Source: Odiellus spinosus (taxonomy: Eukaryota; Arthropoda; Arachnida; Opiliones; Phalangiidae). From it: 64,000 bases of DNA. The translations under genes were made by a program, and so were the position numbers. Below are positions 37,271 to 48,687 of this stretch, piece after piece. Below the pieces are notes generated by a model. The model was given only the letters and a program-made list of their open reading frames with translations, was not told the DNA's origin and made no database searches. Location: NCBI GenBank assembly GCA_963920705.1, contig OY987227.1, positions 12,689,602 through 12,753,601 of the forward strand. Direction: 5' to 3'. Each line of letters begins with the position of its first letter. Position 1 is the stretch's first letter.

Positions 37271-37860
37271 TTTTTAATTAATTTTGCCCTTTTTTATTTA
37301 AATCTCAATTGTCAATTTTTATTATTTTTCCCTGATATTTTGAATTAATATTCCCTGACATGTTGGATTATCTTTACGATTGATAGTACGAGGCTTCACC
37401 TCAATAATCTTTGCCTCGGGATATTAATTTCACATCCATTTTTTTGCGTGGGGCCCTTCATTGGTTCGATAACGGCCTGATTACTTTAAACGCTTTCGCA
37501 AATTATTTCTCAGAGATATTTAATTGATTCCCAATTATAAATTGATTGAAATAGACGATAAAAAGATAAGAAGGGGGTCCACGTCCGGGGATCAATTCAA
37601 AGATTTATCAAGTACTGTATTTAAGGCAGACTGTCCGCGTAGATCGAGAGAAAAGAAGGTAGAATAAGATTGCTTGGGTGGCTCTGTGTCGCCACAATTT
37701 TTTTTAGTCAACGTAAAGGGAAAATGAAACCAAATTTTACTCGCACTTCTTTTGGATAAAAGTCAATGAAGAAGTAAACGATAAGGTATTAAAGCATATC
37801 CAAATGAAACATTATTATACCATTCGAATAAAACATTATTTTCTACGCCAAAACAACTTT

Positions 37861-38358
37861 CGCTAAGCCTAATTGAATAAAAACAAGTTTTACCAAGCCA
37901 ATTTGAACAAAACTTAACTTTTGCTATGCGTACTTGAACAAAACTTAATTTTTGCTAAGCCTACTTGAACAAAACTTAACTTTTGCTAAGCCTACTTGAA
38001 CAAAACTTAACTTTTGCTAAGCCTACTTGAACAAAACTTAACTTTTGCTAAGCCTACTTGAATAAAACTTAGCTTTTGCTAAGCCTACTTGAACAAAACT
38101 TAACTTTTGCTAAGCCTATTTGAACAAAACTTAACTTTTGCTAAGCCTACTTGAACAAAACTTAACTTTTGCTAAGCCTACTTGAACAAAACTTAGCTTT
38201 TGCTAACCTACTTGAACAAAACTTAACTTTTGCTAAGCCTATTTGAACAAAACTTAACTTTTGCTAAGACTACTTGAAAAACTTAACTTTTACTAAGCCA
38301 GGAAGCCTACTTGAACAAAACTTAACTTTTGCTAAGCCTACTTAAAAAACTCAACATT
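37861..38358. repeat. 31-bp minisatellite, about 16 copies
   Basis: The unit is TTGCTAAGCCTACTTGAACA followed by AAACTTAACTT (31 bp), highly homogeneous from about 37,945 to 38,280 with single-base variants (TTAACTT/TTAGCTT, CTACTT/CTATTT) and one copy with a short insertion near 38,300. Degenerate copies extend left to about 37,830 and right to about 38,480. The unit starts with the same TTGCTAAGCCTA core as the 36-bp array at 7.9 kb. A repeat pattern without unique spacers excludes a CRISPR-type array. Confidence 0.95.
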
Positions 38359-39200
38359 TACTATACCGAAAGTTGAATAAAACACATTTAATTGAATAAA
38401 ACACATTTTCGATAAGTTTCTAATTGATTAAAACTCATTTTTTGAATGAAACTCAATTTTAGTTTGCTAAACCTCCTATACGATAACATATTTTTAATAA
38501 GCTGCCATGAAATAAAACATTAATTTGTAATTTTATTTGAGTTAACTAATACCTTCCCACTAAATTACGCCTATCGATACTGGCTCATTAATGAAAAGTA
38601 ATTATATAATTTATAACATAAAATTCAGTTTCTCTTTAAATAGATTTATATAATTTCTCTCAACTTGGCATAAAGTGTACGCGACGTGAAGTACAACATT
38701 CCGACTGAAAACCTTCACCGGTTGTCAATCAGTCTCTCGTTCTTATCTTTCTAGCACGCAATTGCTTCGCCCAGTCATGAAGCGTGCACGAAAGAGAGCT
38801 CTCGAGAGAAGAAAAAAAAATAAGGTGGAGGCGACATTTTTTATACTATAGCCTCTCTATAGACATACCTAATCAAAATGGGCGTGTACCAAAAACGTGC
38901 CTAAGTTCTTCTCCCGAAGGAAAAAAAATATAAATCCCTCTAATTGAACCCTTATCGGAATCCCGCCTCTACTCTAATATCCACTCTAAAATTCTTATAT
39001 AAAGCCATCCTGTTCGACTTATTTAAACCAATGGAACCTAAGCTTGAAAAGGTAGACTTTTATAAGAGTTTTGTCTCCTTCCCACAATATCAATCCATTC
39101 TGATGCATTTTAGTTTCGTCGAATAAATAACCAAGACTTACTACTATGCAGAAACACAAATGTGGCAACAGTTATTACTTATTTCAACAGGGAGAAAAAT

Positions 39201-39783
39201 TTTCAGGTTTTAACAGTGAATTTCCCCGATTTTTCCAGGTTTTAACAGTGAATTTCCCCGATTTTTTCAGGTTTTAACAGTGAATTTCCCCGATTTCTCC
39301 AGGTTTTAACAGTGAATTTCCCTGATTTTTCCAGGTTTTAACAGTGAATTTCCCTGATTTTTCCAGGTTTTAACAGTGAATTTCCCTGATTTTTCCAGGT
39401 TTTAACAGTGAATTTCCCTGATTTTTCCAGGTTTTAACAGTGAATTTCCCTGATTTTTCCAGGTTTTAACAGTGAATTTCCCTGATTTTTCCAGGTTTTA
39501 ACAGTGAATTTCCCTGATTTTTCCAGGTTTTAACAGTGAATTTCCCTGATTTTTCCAGGTTTTAACAGTGAATTTCCCTGACTTTCCAGGTTTTAACAGT
39601 GAATTTCCCTGATTTTTCCAGGTTTTAACAGTGAATTTCCCTGATTTTTCCAGGTTTTAACAGTGAATTTCCCTGATTTTTCCAGGTTTTAACAGTGAAT
39701 TTCCCTGATTTTTCCAGGTTTTAACAGTGAATTTCCCTGATTTTTCTAGGTTTGAACAGTGAATTTCCCTGATTTTTCCAGCT
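39201..39783. repeat. 32-bp minisatellite, about 18 copies
   Basis: The unit is TTTTAACAGTGAATTTCCCT followed by GATTTTTCCAGG (32 bp). The first three copies carry CCCCGA instead of CCCTGA, one copy is 2 bp short (near 39,585), and the last copies have CTAGG and TTTGAACAG variants, so the array decays at both ends. The TTTCCCTGATTTTTCCAGG phrase resembles loci scattered elsewhere in the window. Confidence 0.95.
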
Positions 39784-41541
39784 TTAAGAAAGAACAATTG
39801 TTCGACATGTTTTTAATCAATCTTAATAATTGCTATCAGTTACTTCAAGGATAACGCGTTCCTTTTTAATCCAAGCTCCTAAATCAAGTTATAATAGTTA
39901 ATTATCTTATGATCAAATTGAAATGTTATAAAATAAGTGAAAAAACTTTTCTACGGCAAAAACTATAGAATTCTTTTCACGAATTCGGTCGAAATCAGTA
40001 GCGCGTGAAATTAAGAGAAAATGGAATAAAACTCTATTTACTTTTACATTAATTTTCGTGACTTGTCACGGCATAAAGGGCATTTTAGTTAATGGTCATA
40101 CTCAGACTATTTCTGATAATTCCTCGCTAAGTTTTCATTAGATCCAATTAGGGTCATAGTCGTAAAAGATTTAGAAAACTAATTTCTCTTTCATGTTTTC
40201 AATACTCTGATCATATTTCATGTCTAAATATTTTTAAATATTATGGGAAAGACCTTCTACAGACCTAATTACAATTTTTAAATCATATCTGCACTATTAC
40301 TTTAAAACAGAAGAAAATAATCTAGTTTTGGTCTGTAGTTTCACGTTATTAATAATACGATATAGTTCCCTGATTTCTCTAGATTATTCTCAGAAAATCA
40401 GGGTTCGAAGTGAGATCACCAGAACTTTCCAGGTTTCCTTTGACCATTTCTAAATGATTTCCATGAAAAATATTTAATATTTTACATGACTATAAGTATT
40501 CGCGCACTTTTTCTATACTTGACAGAGTCTACCAATTAGGGTCGATAGTTTACAAATAAGAGCGTCCGACTCTTTAGAGAAGGCGGCCTGACAATTAAAA
40601 GGTCAACCTATTAGAAACATTTACTTGACCTGTACCGAAATGTTTTATTTCCTTGAACTTAAGGGATCATTTTTAAATTATTTAACTTTTCCAGGTTTTC
40701 CCTGTTTCACCTATATTTCACGGGGTTTTTTGTGATGAAAGCTTAGACTGGATCACAATATTAAACCAAATTTGCGGTTCTTTCTCTCTCCTTAGCCCTT
40801 CCTAACCCAAAACTAAATCTCTAATTTCTTTCTTTCCGGTTTATAAGCAAATGCGTTTTTTAAACGTATAATAAGCCTAAAGGAAAATACGATCACGCAC
40901 GCTCGAGATTGAAGAAAACACGATTAAAAAAGGCCCTCTTAAAGGTTTAAACGCAAAAAAGAAAGACAAAACTACGAGAAACAATGAAATGAGGGGTAAA
41001 AAATAGAATAGAATAGACGTTATCAATTAAGAGGAAGAGAGTATACGCGAATTTCCTGCCGTTTGAGAGTCTCTTCTCTGTATCGTTCGCATCAGAAATT
41101 TTAAAAACATTTTGGAATTAAATTCTAGAGAGTTATAAGATGAAATTATTTTTACGGTGTACTACAACAGGAATTCATATATAAATATATATTAATGCTA
41201 AAACAAATGGGCAAGCGTATTACGAAAACAGAAAAACATTTTGCGAATACCGGTAAATTACCGTCATGTCATGAATGTAGATATATAGAAAATTAAAACA
41301 ACTTTTTAATGTGGAATACTAGTAATTTCATAATTTTTTGTCAATTTCGCAGTTTATCTATAAAATTTCCTCACTAACAAATTTAATTTATAATTGAAAA
41401 TGTCTAGTGTGAACGCGAAGAGAATGAAAGAAAATCGGGTAAGAGTGAACTGAGGGGCGCGAAGAAACGAAACGGAATCGTGGATCGAATTTAAGAGTCA
41501 AAAGAAGACCTTCTTGCACGCGCAATTACGTTTTTCGGGAA

Positions 41542-41562
41542 CAGAGAGAGAGAGAGAGTGGG

Positions 41563-41602
<40 letters not shown>

Positions 41603-41603
41603 G
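41542..41603. repeat. Compound (GA)n-(TA)n-(GA)n microsatellite
   Basis: Two GA tracts flank a 24-bp TA tract. GA-rich sequence continues on both sides. Seen directly; likely polymorphic. Confidence 0.9.
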
Positions 41604-44600
41604 GGTCTCCGAGGAGAATTAGTTAATTGGAGAGAAAAGGCTTATTTCGTACTTTTACCATCCCTCTCTTCGCACTCCTAGGTACCGTTGACTGGGATGA
41701 GGATGAGGATGAAGAGAAAGGAAAGAGCACGAGGAGCTCAGAGATGAGAGAAATAAGGATGGAGATGGGAGGGGTGGGGTGGGGGTTTGGGTGGATATAA
41801 TGAATCCGGCGTTTATAGAAGCGGAATATTGCATTACCCAGAGAAAGAAAAAAAAATAGCTAGAGAGAGAGAGAGAGAATAGGGGAGGATGGATGAAGGA
41901 GAGGTCCATGGAAGCGGTTGGTGTGGCAGGCTGAAATAAAAGGACATTGGTGCGGGCAAAGGAAAAGACGCGGGGCGGCTAATAGATGGATAGGCCACCG
42001 CCACAGCCGCCTTAATGTTTTTGTTTCCGACGCTCTCCCTCTCTTTCGATTCCGTTGCATTTTTTTTATTCCCTTTGTTTCCTTTTTAGTCCCATTACTT
42101 TTAGAGGCGAACTAGTGATGATGTTAAATTTTGGGTCTTAAAAGAGTACAATTATTTTAAGTTACGTTCTAACCAGGCTCGATATGTAATTACTGTCGTT
42201 TATTGAAGTCAATAAAAAAGTTTAAGTTTAACTATAATTAATCAAACTTTGATTATAACTAATTATACCATCCTCAGTGTATTTGTGGTTCAGTTAAGAC
42301 TATATGAAACGAAGAAACCATTTTTCAATCCCCCAATTTTGTAAAACAGTCTTCAATAAATAAAATGAGCAAAACTATGATAAAAAAAACTTTCTGGTAT
42401 TAAAATAACAATGAAGATACGCTTGGCTAGTTTTAACAGTGTTTTTACGCATATTTTAAAGCTGCTAATTGATTCGAAAAAAAGTTAATCGTCTTCATTG
42501 TCCCTTTAAATCGGAATTAAGCGTGTTAGTAACTTCTTCAAAATTTATAATTATCACCGTAATTGTTCGTCCATACTCCATTTCTTCTCGTCGCCCAGAA
42601 TCCTTGGTTTTTCTCCCTCCCTCTCTCTCTCTCTCTTCTCCATCACATCTTCCAGTTCCCCCGTTCTTTTAGTGGGGGATTCTAGGCCTAAAAGAGGATT
42701 AGGATGAAATTCGTTTTACTAAAACCTAATTAAACTCGCGCGCGCGCTTGAGTCGGGCGTCGAGCAAAAATAAAAGCCACGACCGAAAATCAGGAATCTC
42801 CGAGACGCCGCTAATTAAAGAACGGCGAAACTTAATATAACGCGAGATGAGAGATCGAAACCAACGAGGAAGAGGGAAGAGTCGAAGTGATGGGATGAGA
42901 ATTAAGATTGGACGTCGATTAATCGTAAAAACGAACAAAAAGGACCAACATAAAATACTTATTTTAATTTCAGGGCAATTTTCGATTCATTCTTAGAATT
43001 ATTTTCGAATGAAGCTTTCAATTTCGCATCTTTTTCCAAGGGCAATGTTCAATTTTGGTCATTTGTTCTGGCCCCTATAGCTGCCTTAAAAATGGGATTT
43101 TGAAATTTTCACCCTGAAAACCATGATTCATGTATAACTATGTACTAATATGAAGTTAGAAAACAAGCACTGAGGAAGGAGTGCTCATAAAAAAATTAAT
43201 TTTGTATGGCCCATCTAAGGACCATATGTTTAGTGCACATTTTCCAATATTTTTATCAGTTGCTCAATGGGAGAATTATTAATTCATACCATAGTTTTCA
43301 GCTATAAGAGTTCTATAAGTTAGAATCATTTTCACTTTTAGGACGGGTCCCAAAAACGTGGAAAATTGAGGCGGATGGATACACAACTTTAAATCTTAAA
43401 GGAACCAAAAATTGTCCCTTTTCCAACTCGCGTTGAACACGGACGCTCGATTGGTATAGCGCAAAGTATCGGAAAATTGGGGGACGAGCTTACCACAAAT
43501 CAAAGTGACCTCCCTATCCTCTCTCTCTCTCTATTACCGTGATCGAAAGCGATGTTCTAGACGTTGCAATCTCTATAAAAACAGGGCTAGCCGTGTGTGT
43601 ATTGTTTTAAGGCGAAAAAATCGACTTTTTTTTCGTCTTTCCGATCTCTTTTCTAAGTCTGAGCGAAAAACTAAACACTTATATAGTTTACCCCCATTTA
43701 TCTTCATCTTTAGCAAACTTAGTTCTTAATCCCGGTACGTAAACCGCGAAAAAAGTCGCTATCCAGACACGAATTTATCCTTCCGATCTTCGATATATAA
43801 TAGTTTCGCACTTTCTCTTATATCGTGCCATGGGATTATTTTTCGTGTCTTCTCTCTATTAGTTTTTACGATCGTCACCTCCATCAATAGTTATACAGCA
43901 TGTAGACAATGATAGCCATCGTAAATAAGCTAAAGGAATTCTAAAGTCCCATTCACACATTTTAACATTTAAAACCAATATATTCATGGGTCAAAATCAT
44001 GTTAAACTACTTTTACAGAATGTTTTGAAATTAGTCTTGAAATTTGTAGACTCGAGAATCAACAGTACTTCCGAAACGTTTATTTAATAAACTGTCTCGT
44101 TAACTAATTTAATAATATTCTACCACAAGAAAAATTTCTTACAAAATCCTACATTGCTAGGAATGCGTCGAAGCCACGAGATAAACTATTTTAAATATAT
44201 GATGATAGACCCAAAAAATTGGACAAAACTCTGTCAAATATAGAACTACGGAGCAACTAGTGAGTTAATATCAATAGCACATTGAAATGGTTTGATCGTG
44301 TAAATACGACTTAAGATAAATCTACTGGCCTATTCGTATCTCCATCCTTGATCCTTCCCAGAAGATGTAGGGACTAGGAAATGGGCAAACCAGAATTTTA
44401 CGAGAAAATCTAAAATGACATAGACCCCTTTACGTTCTGACTCACTGTCGCCATCAAACGACTAAAATGTTACAGCATTCTCATACAATAAGATTAAATT
44501 GTAATTAGTACAGATATGAGTCTAATCTACACTCGAAATTAGATCTAGAGTATGAAATCTTTACTCTCGCGAGAGAACTAGAGCCGCTTAGGCCGGGGTA

Positions 44601-44663
44601 TTCACTGGGTGATGAAATTATTGTATTGTACAAACAAACGCACATGAAAGGTTCGTCGTAACT

Positions 44664-44792
44664 TTAGCCCAGTTCACACTATAAACTTTGAAACCGTTTT
44701 GGAAAAGTTGATGTAAAGATACTTTTTCCAAAAATTGTATTATTTGCTTGAACGGTAGATATGAACAAAGTGTAAAGTGTGAAAGTAGCTTT
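44664..44792. mobile_element. Decayed copy of the GTTCACAC-ended MITE family
   Basis: The left edge reads GCCCAGTTCACACTATAAAC and the right edge AAGTGTGAAAGTAGCTTT, which are inverted and similar to the ends of the 22.2-kb element. The interior contains TTTGAAACCGTTTT, also present there. The flanking TTAA is no longer intact (TTTA and TTTG). Shorter than the 22.2-kb copy, so internally deleted or only partly recognised. Confidence 0.45.
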
Positions 44793-47589
44793 GATTGAAC
44801 TAATGGGATTTCGAGTGATAATTGATGTGTGGATCTTTGACAGTGTTTAAAAAATTAGGCATATTCGAATAATAGAAGAAAAACCATATAAACATTGCTT
44901 TTGGTGTTTGCATGGCGCTCTAATAACAATACTAAAATTTTTAGATCTATTTCGCGAAAATTAATATCAGTCAAAGGATGATCGATTTTCTAACGCAATA
45001 GCATAGCTTTTGGGTAATTTTTTTAAAGTCAAATGATATTAAAATGATTGAATAGTTATAATATATGATAATATTGAGATTTAGGGACGAAAAAATTAAA
45101 CCGGTAAGTCAGTGAGAAGTAAGCTTAAAAAGTATTACGATACTAATTGAGTAAACTAATCAAACTTAATATAAAAATACCATTGTATTAGATGTTGGGA
45201 ATTTTTATGGATAGCAGAGGGAATAAGTAATAAATTAAAAATTATGATAACGCGCTCTGAACTATTTATTTCTCAATTCCGTATCAATCCGCCCTAAAGC
45301 TTCGTTGTATATTTATTGACGCCCTCGGTCAGAATTTTGAGTATTCAGTACGTATAAAGCTAAACTAGCCTCATGTTGTTACGAAACAAAACGTTGATTA
45401 GAAACGGTCTATAGTTTTGAACGCGCTAAACACCAAAACTGATTCTGATTCTATATAGTAGGGAAAGAGAATAAGGGGTGGAAACGTAATTATTTCCCCA
45501 AATTTATTTTCTTAGTTAATTGGGATCTGATACAAGCCTGCGGGAAAGCTTATCGAAAAACGTCTCGTATTAAAGAAGCTAGTGCAAAAAATATGGCCTA
45601 ACCTTATACAGTGTAGAGTATAAATCAATCTATCCTAGCAGCAAAAAGAAAAGCTATAATACCATTCTAAATCTCTTAGCGTTGAGCGAGGTTTGGTTAG
45701 TATAGGTTAATAATCTAGCTAAGGAAATAATGGAAAAGAAGGCAGGTATTGCGGTTGTTAGCTTACAGGGTGGTTATAGACTGAGAATGGGTCGAAATAC
45801 TTCGTAATATAATATATCCCTACGAGAATGTGGAGCCCTTTTAACGTTGAAACCCTTATTATAAAAAAAGATAAGCTAAAAGGATGGGTGATGATAAAAT
45901 TTCTTAAGTAAACATTTAACAGATCAAAGAGAATTCGGGATAAGCTAATAAGACTGAGAGGGGCATCCCCCTGACTTTCCCTGCACTGAATATTTTTTTA
46001 TAGATATATCCTTATAGGTTCATTCTCTGAAAGTTAATTTTCATCATCCCTGGCCTCCCTTTACAAGAAGAAAAAAAAAAAACATGGTAATTAATACAAT
46101 CTTTGCTCAAGCAGAATTGGTTTTTTTTGCACCGTCAGAGCTAATAATAATCTCAGGAAATAAGTTTTCTATCCCCCTTTTTTTGAAGAATGTATAACTT
46201 TGGAAGACCGATATTATAAGAACATAAATGATTAGGTTTTGGTTATTATCATTATTTTTCCCCAATATTGTTTGTTAGTAAACAATAAAGCGTAATTAAA
46301 TTATTACACTGATAATTATTACAAACAAAACTAGTGAGATAAAATATTATTTTTTGGTGTCTACAAATTTATGTTTTGACAAGACAATTCTATAATTTTC
46401 TCGAGGAAATTACGAAAGATTTGAGATTTAAAGGAAAGTCTAGAAAATCTAGAAGATTATCTCACTAACAAAATTCTACGGATGGGAGGAATCAAAACAA
46501 TCCCATATAGACGGTGTATTTACGCTCGAAATCGGATTTAGAGACTGAATTATCTGTCTGGGATGACTGCCTATAAGAGAATTTGAGCATTTTGGCGAGT
46601 GGCTAGAGTGAGAAAGAGAGCTAATATAAAAGAAATAGGACGAAAGTGGTCCGCGGGAGAAGAAAAGTCGATGGCGTAAATTCGCCCAGGCATTGGTGAG
46701 CCAAGCGGGCAGGGAAGCCTCCCCTAAGCCTTGACCATTTTAGCGACAAAACAATTTTCTTGTACAAAACCCCCGTCAGTTCATTAGCGGAATAACCGGC
46801 CCGGAAAAACGAAAGTGATACCAAGGATTCGTACTCGGTCGAGACCGAGAATGGTCGGTTGGATCAATGAGAGACTCGAAAGAGCTGTATTACGATTCGG
46901 AATTCTCGGCTTAAAAGCGTGGATCTATCTTTAAAAGTATTAGGCTATTGGCACTGTTTAGAGAAGCTATTGGAGCAAACACGAGGGCTTTAGGACTTTA
47001 ATAAGAGAAAAACGCGCAAATTAGAAAATAGCTGGTGGAAAATTGACCCCCGTCTACTTCAGACGAAGGTTAGCTTTGACTCTGGTCTCTTTCAGATTGT
47101 AGCACCCAATATCTCAGGATCGCGGAAATCCCCCAATCCCCACAATTTCTCAAAACCCCTCTTCCAAAAATACAATTAAACTGCTTCTACCTTTGGTTGA
47201 AGATCTTAGATGAAACGTCCAGAAAACCATACTTGAAGAGTAGAAACATCCCATTTTTAAAATTAGTAGCGATAAAAGTAAATTTGTATTGTACTTTTGG
47301 TTGTAGTGATTTGAGAATAGTCCGTATTTAGTTTCTGTAGTGAAAAATAATAAAATTACGTATTGTTAAGCATTTTTACTAATAATTTCCAGCTTAAAAA
47401 TTTAAATATTTGAACAAATTAAAGGGATGGGCAATCTAAAGCAAGCTTTAACACAATGACATAGCTTCCACCCCTGTCTCACGTTAGGTATGTGAAATTT
47501 TCCCGACTAAAAACAATAGGGACTTGCCATTTTAGTATACCACCAATCAGAGTGCTGGGGTAAAAGAAAGTTGAATAGTATATATAGCC

Positions 47590-47868
47590 AAGAAGGATCA
47601 GATAAGGAGAGGAAATGTGGGGACGCCGCGGTTCCTACTGCGTCGGCCTAAACTCCCACTCTGGGAGAACGGGGGTAGAGACGTTTCGTGGTAAAATGTT
47701 GTCACGTGGGTAAAACGAATCCTTTATGAGACGCGCTAGCTAGCGACCACGTGACAACAGTTTACCTCGAGAATTTCCTATCCCCCCTTTCCACCCGAGT
47801 GGGAGGTTGGCTCTTCTCTCTCTAACTCAACGCAGCCCCACATTTCCTCTCCTTATCTGATCCTTCTT
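47590..47868. repeat. 279-bp imperfect palindrome upstream of the Hip14 promoter
   Basis: The outer 33 bp of each side (47590-47622 and 47836-47868) are perfect inverted copies. A second perfect 13-bp block lies further in, TGTTGTCACGTGG at 47697-47709 and its complement at 47747-47759. CTCCCACTC and GGGGG blocks also pair between the arms. Each inner block contains a CACGTG E-box. The centre is near 47,729 (CGCTAGCTAGCG). It may be a MITE, since non-coding foldback elements of this size are common, or a regulatory palindrome. No clear target-site duplication was found. Confidence 0.7.
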
Positions 47869-48048
47869 GATATAGCTATATCAGAATGGCGACTGTCACT
47901 GCGACCGATGTGCCAAGACCCTATTGCGAACACTTTTGTCCAAGTTTCAAAGTTATTAAACACACCTAATCATGCTTTGCTTAGAGATATCAAGAGCTGT
48001 AAGGTCCATGGACCCTAGCACTTTTCATTAACACTGAAATAATTAGGT

Positions 48049-48054
48049 TTTATT
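48049..48054 (-). terminator. AATAAA polyadenylation signal for the possible small gene
   Basis: AATAAA on the - strand, 18 bp after the stop codon of the frame ending at 48073. Spacing is short but possible. In AT-rich DNA this hexamer is frequent, so it gives only weak support. Confidence 0.3.
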
Positions 48055-48072
48055 TTTATACACGTACCATCA

Positions 48073-48614
48073 CTACGTTAAAACTCTAATGTAGCCAGCG
48101 ATTTCCTCCAAAATGAGCCTTCTTTTGTTCAGTGAAAGATTTTTTAGTTTTGAAACCCGCTTCTGGAGAATTCGCTTAGCTGTGGAAACGATAACATTGA
48201 ATCGACGCATTGAATATCTCAATATTGTTTTTAAGAAAACTAACGTCGATTTGTATTTACAGCCTTTTTGTTCTAAGAATCTATTAACAAAGAACTGCAA
48301 TGGAAGAAATATCTGGTTTCAGGGTTCGAATACAACTGTTTAACTTATAAGGACCTAGTAATTAATTAACTTACGGTATTTTACAAAGTTCAAAAAATTC
48401 GTAACTGACATAGACCAAGGCTTAGCTTATGACTCAACGAAAATTTCATTTTTGAAATTTTTGATATTAAAACCCAATTTAAGTTGCCGAAAGTGTGATT
48501 TAAACTCGCTTTAAACGTTTAAAAAACCAAAAATTACTTACAAACATAATTATCTCGGAGATAAACGCCTTGAAAATATAAAAATAAATTCAAATGACCC
48601 GGCACGTCTTCCAT
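48073..48614 (-). CDS. Possible small gene divergent from Hip14, unidentified
   Basis: I do not recognise this protein. A terminal exon is suggested by a frame from 48294 down to a TAG at 48073, preceded by TTCCATTGCAG (good acceptor) and followed by AATAAA. It encodes a Lys/Arg/Leu-rich stretch of about 73 residues (for example RYSMRRFNVIVSTAKRILQK). A first exon is suggested by ATG at 48614, reading MEDVPGHLNLFLYFQGVYLR, with a GTAAGT donor at 48541. The two exons do not join in phase directly; a small middle exon near 48.38 kb or another acceptor would be needed, so the structure is unresolved. Its ATG lies only 73 bp from the Hip14 ATG on the opposite strand, which fits a shared divergent promoter. 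It could also be a non-coding antisense transcript or chance. Confidence 0.3.
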
Positions 48615-48687
48615 TAGAACTGTTCCATAACTCTAAGTGTATGACGGGATCGGAAAGCCCAACTCTAGGGGCCTCAGATTCATCACC
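48615..48687. promoter_or_regulatory. Compact region between divergent start codons (Hip14 and possible - strand gene)
   Basis: The 73 bp between the ATG of Hip14 (48688, +) and the candidate ATG at 48614 (-). It is GC-richer than the flanks and contains GACGGGATCGGAAAG. If both genes are real it must include the start sites of both, or their 5' untranslated parts overlap or are spliced from further away. No TATA box is evident. The Hip14 start has a good context (CATCACCATGG). Confidence 0.4.

Larger units (their letters stand above)
39784..47589. other. Non-coding DNA, no recognisable gene
   Basis: No coding exon recognised. The stretch contains CpG/GA-rich blocks (41.4-42.1, 42.55-42.9, 43.4-43.85 kb), a GA/TA microsatellite at 41.54-41.60 kb, single TTTCCAGGTTT-type loci at about 40.42 and 40.69 kb, and a decayed MITE at 44.66-44.79 kb. 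The 46.6-47.1 kb part is GC-richer but holds no recognisable protein. Confidence 0.5.

Noticed and set aside
37861-39783. Regular 31-bp and 32-bp arrays as CRISPR-like arrays
   Set aside because: The repeats are contiguous with no unique spacers, the DNA is eukaryotic and no cas genes are present. These are minisatellites.
47881-47972. ATG at 47886 beginning a 27-codon frame as an alternative Hip14 start
   Set aside because: It meets a stop before any convincing donor. The ATG at 48688 has a strong context and joins exon 2 in phase.
48113-48343. 76-codon + strand frame
   Set aside because: Antisense shadow of the candidate terminal exon at 48294-48073; it has no start context or neighbouring signals.
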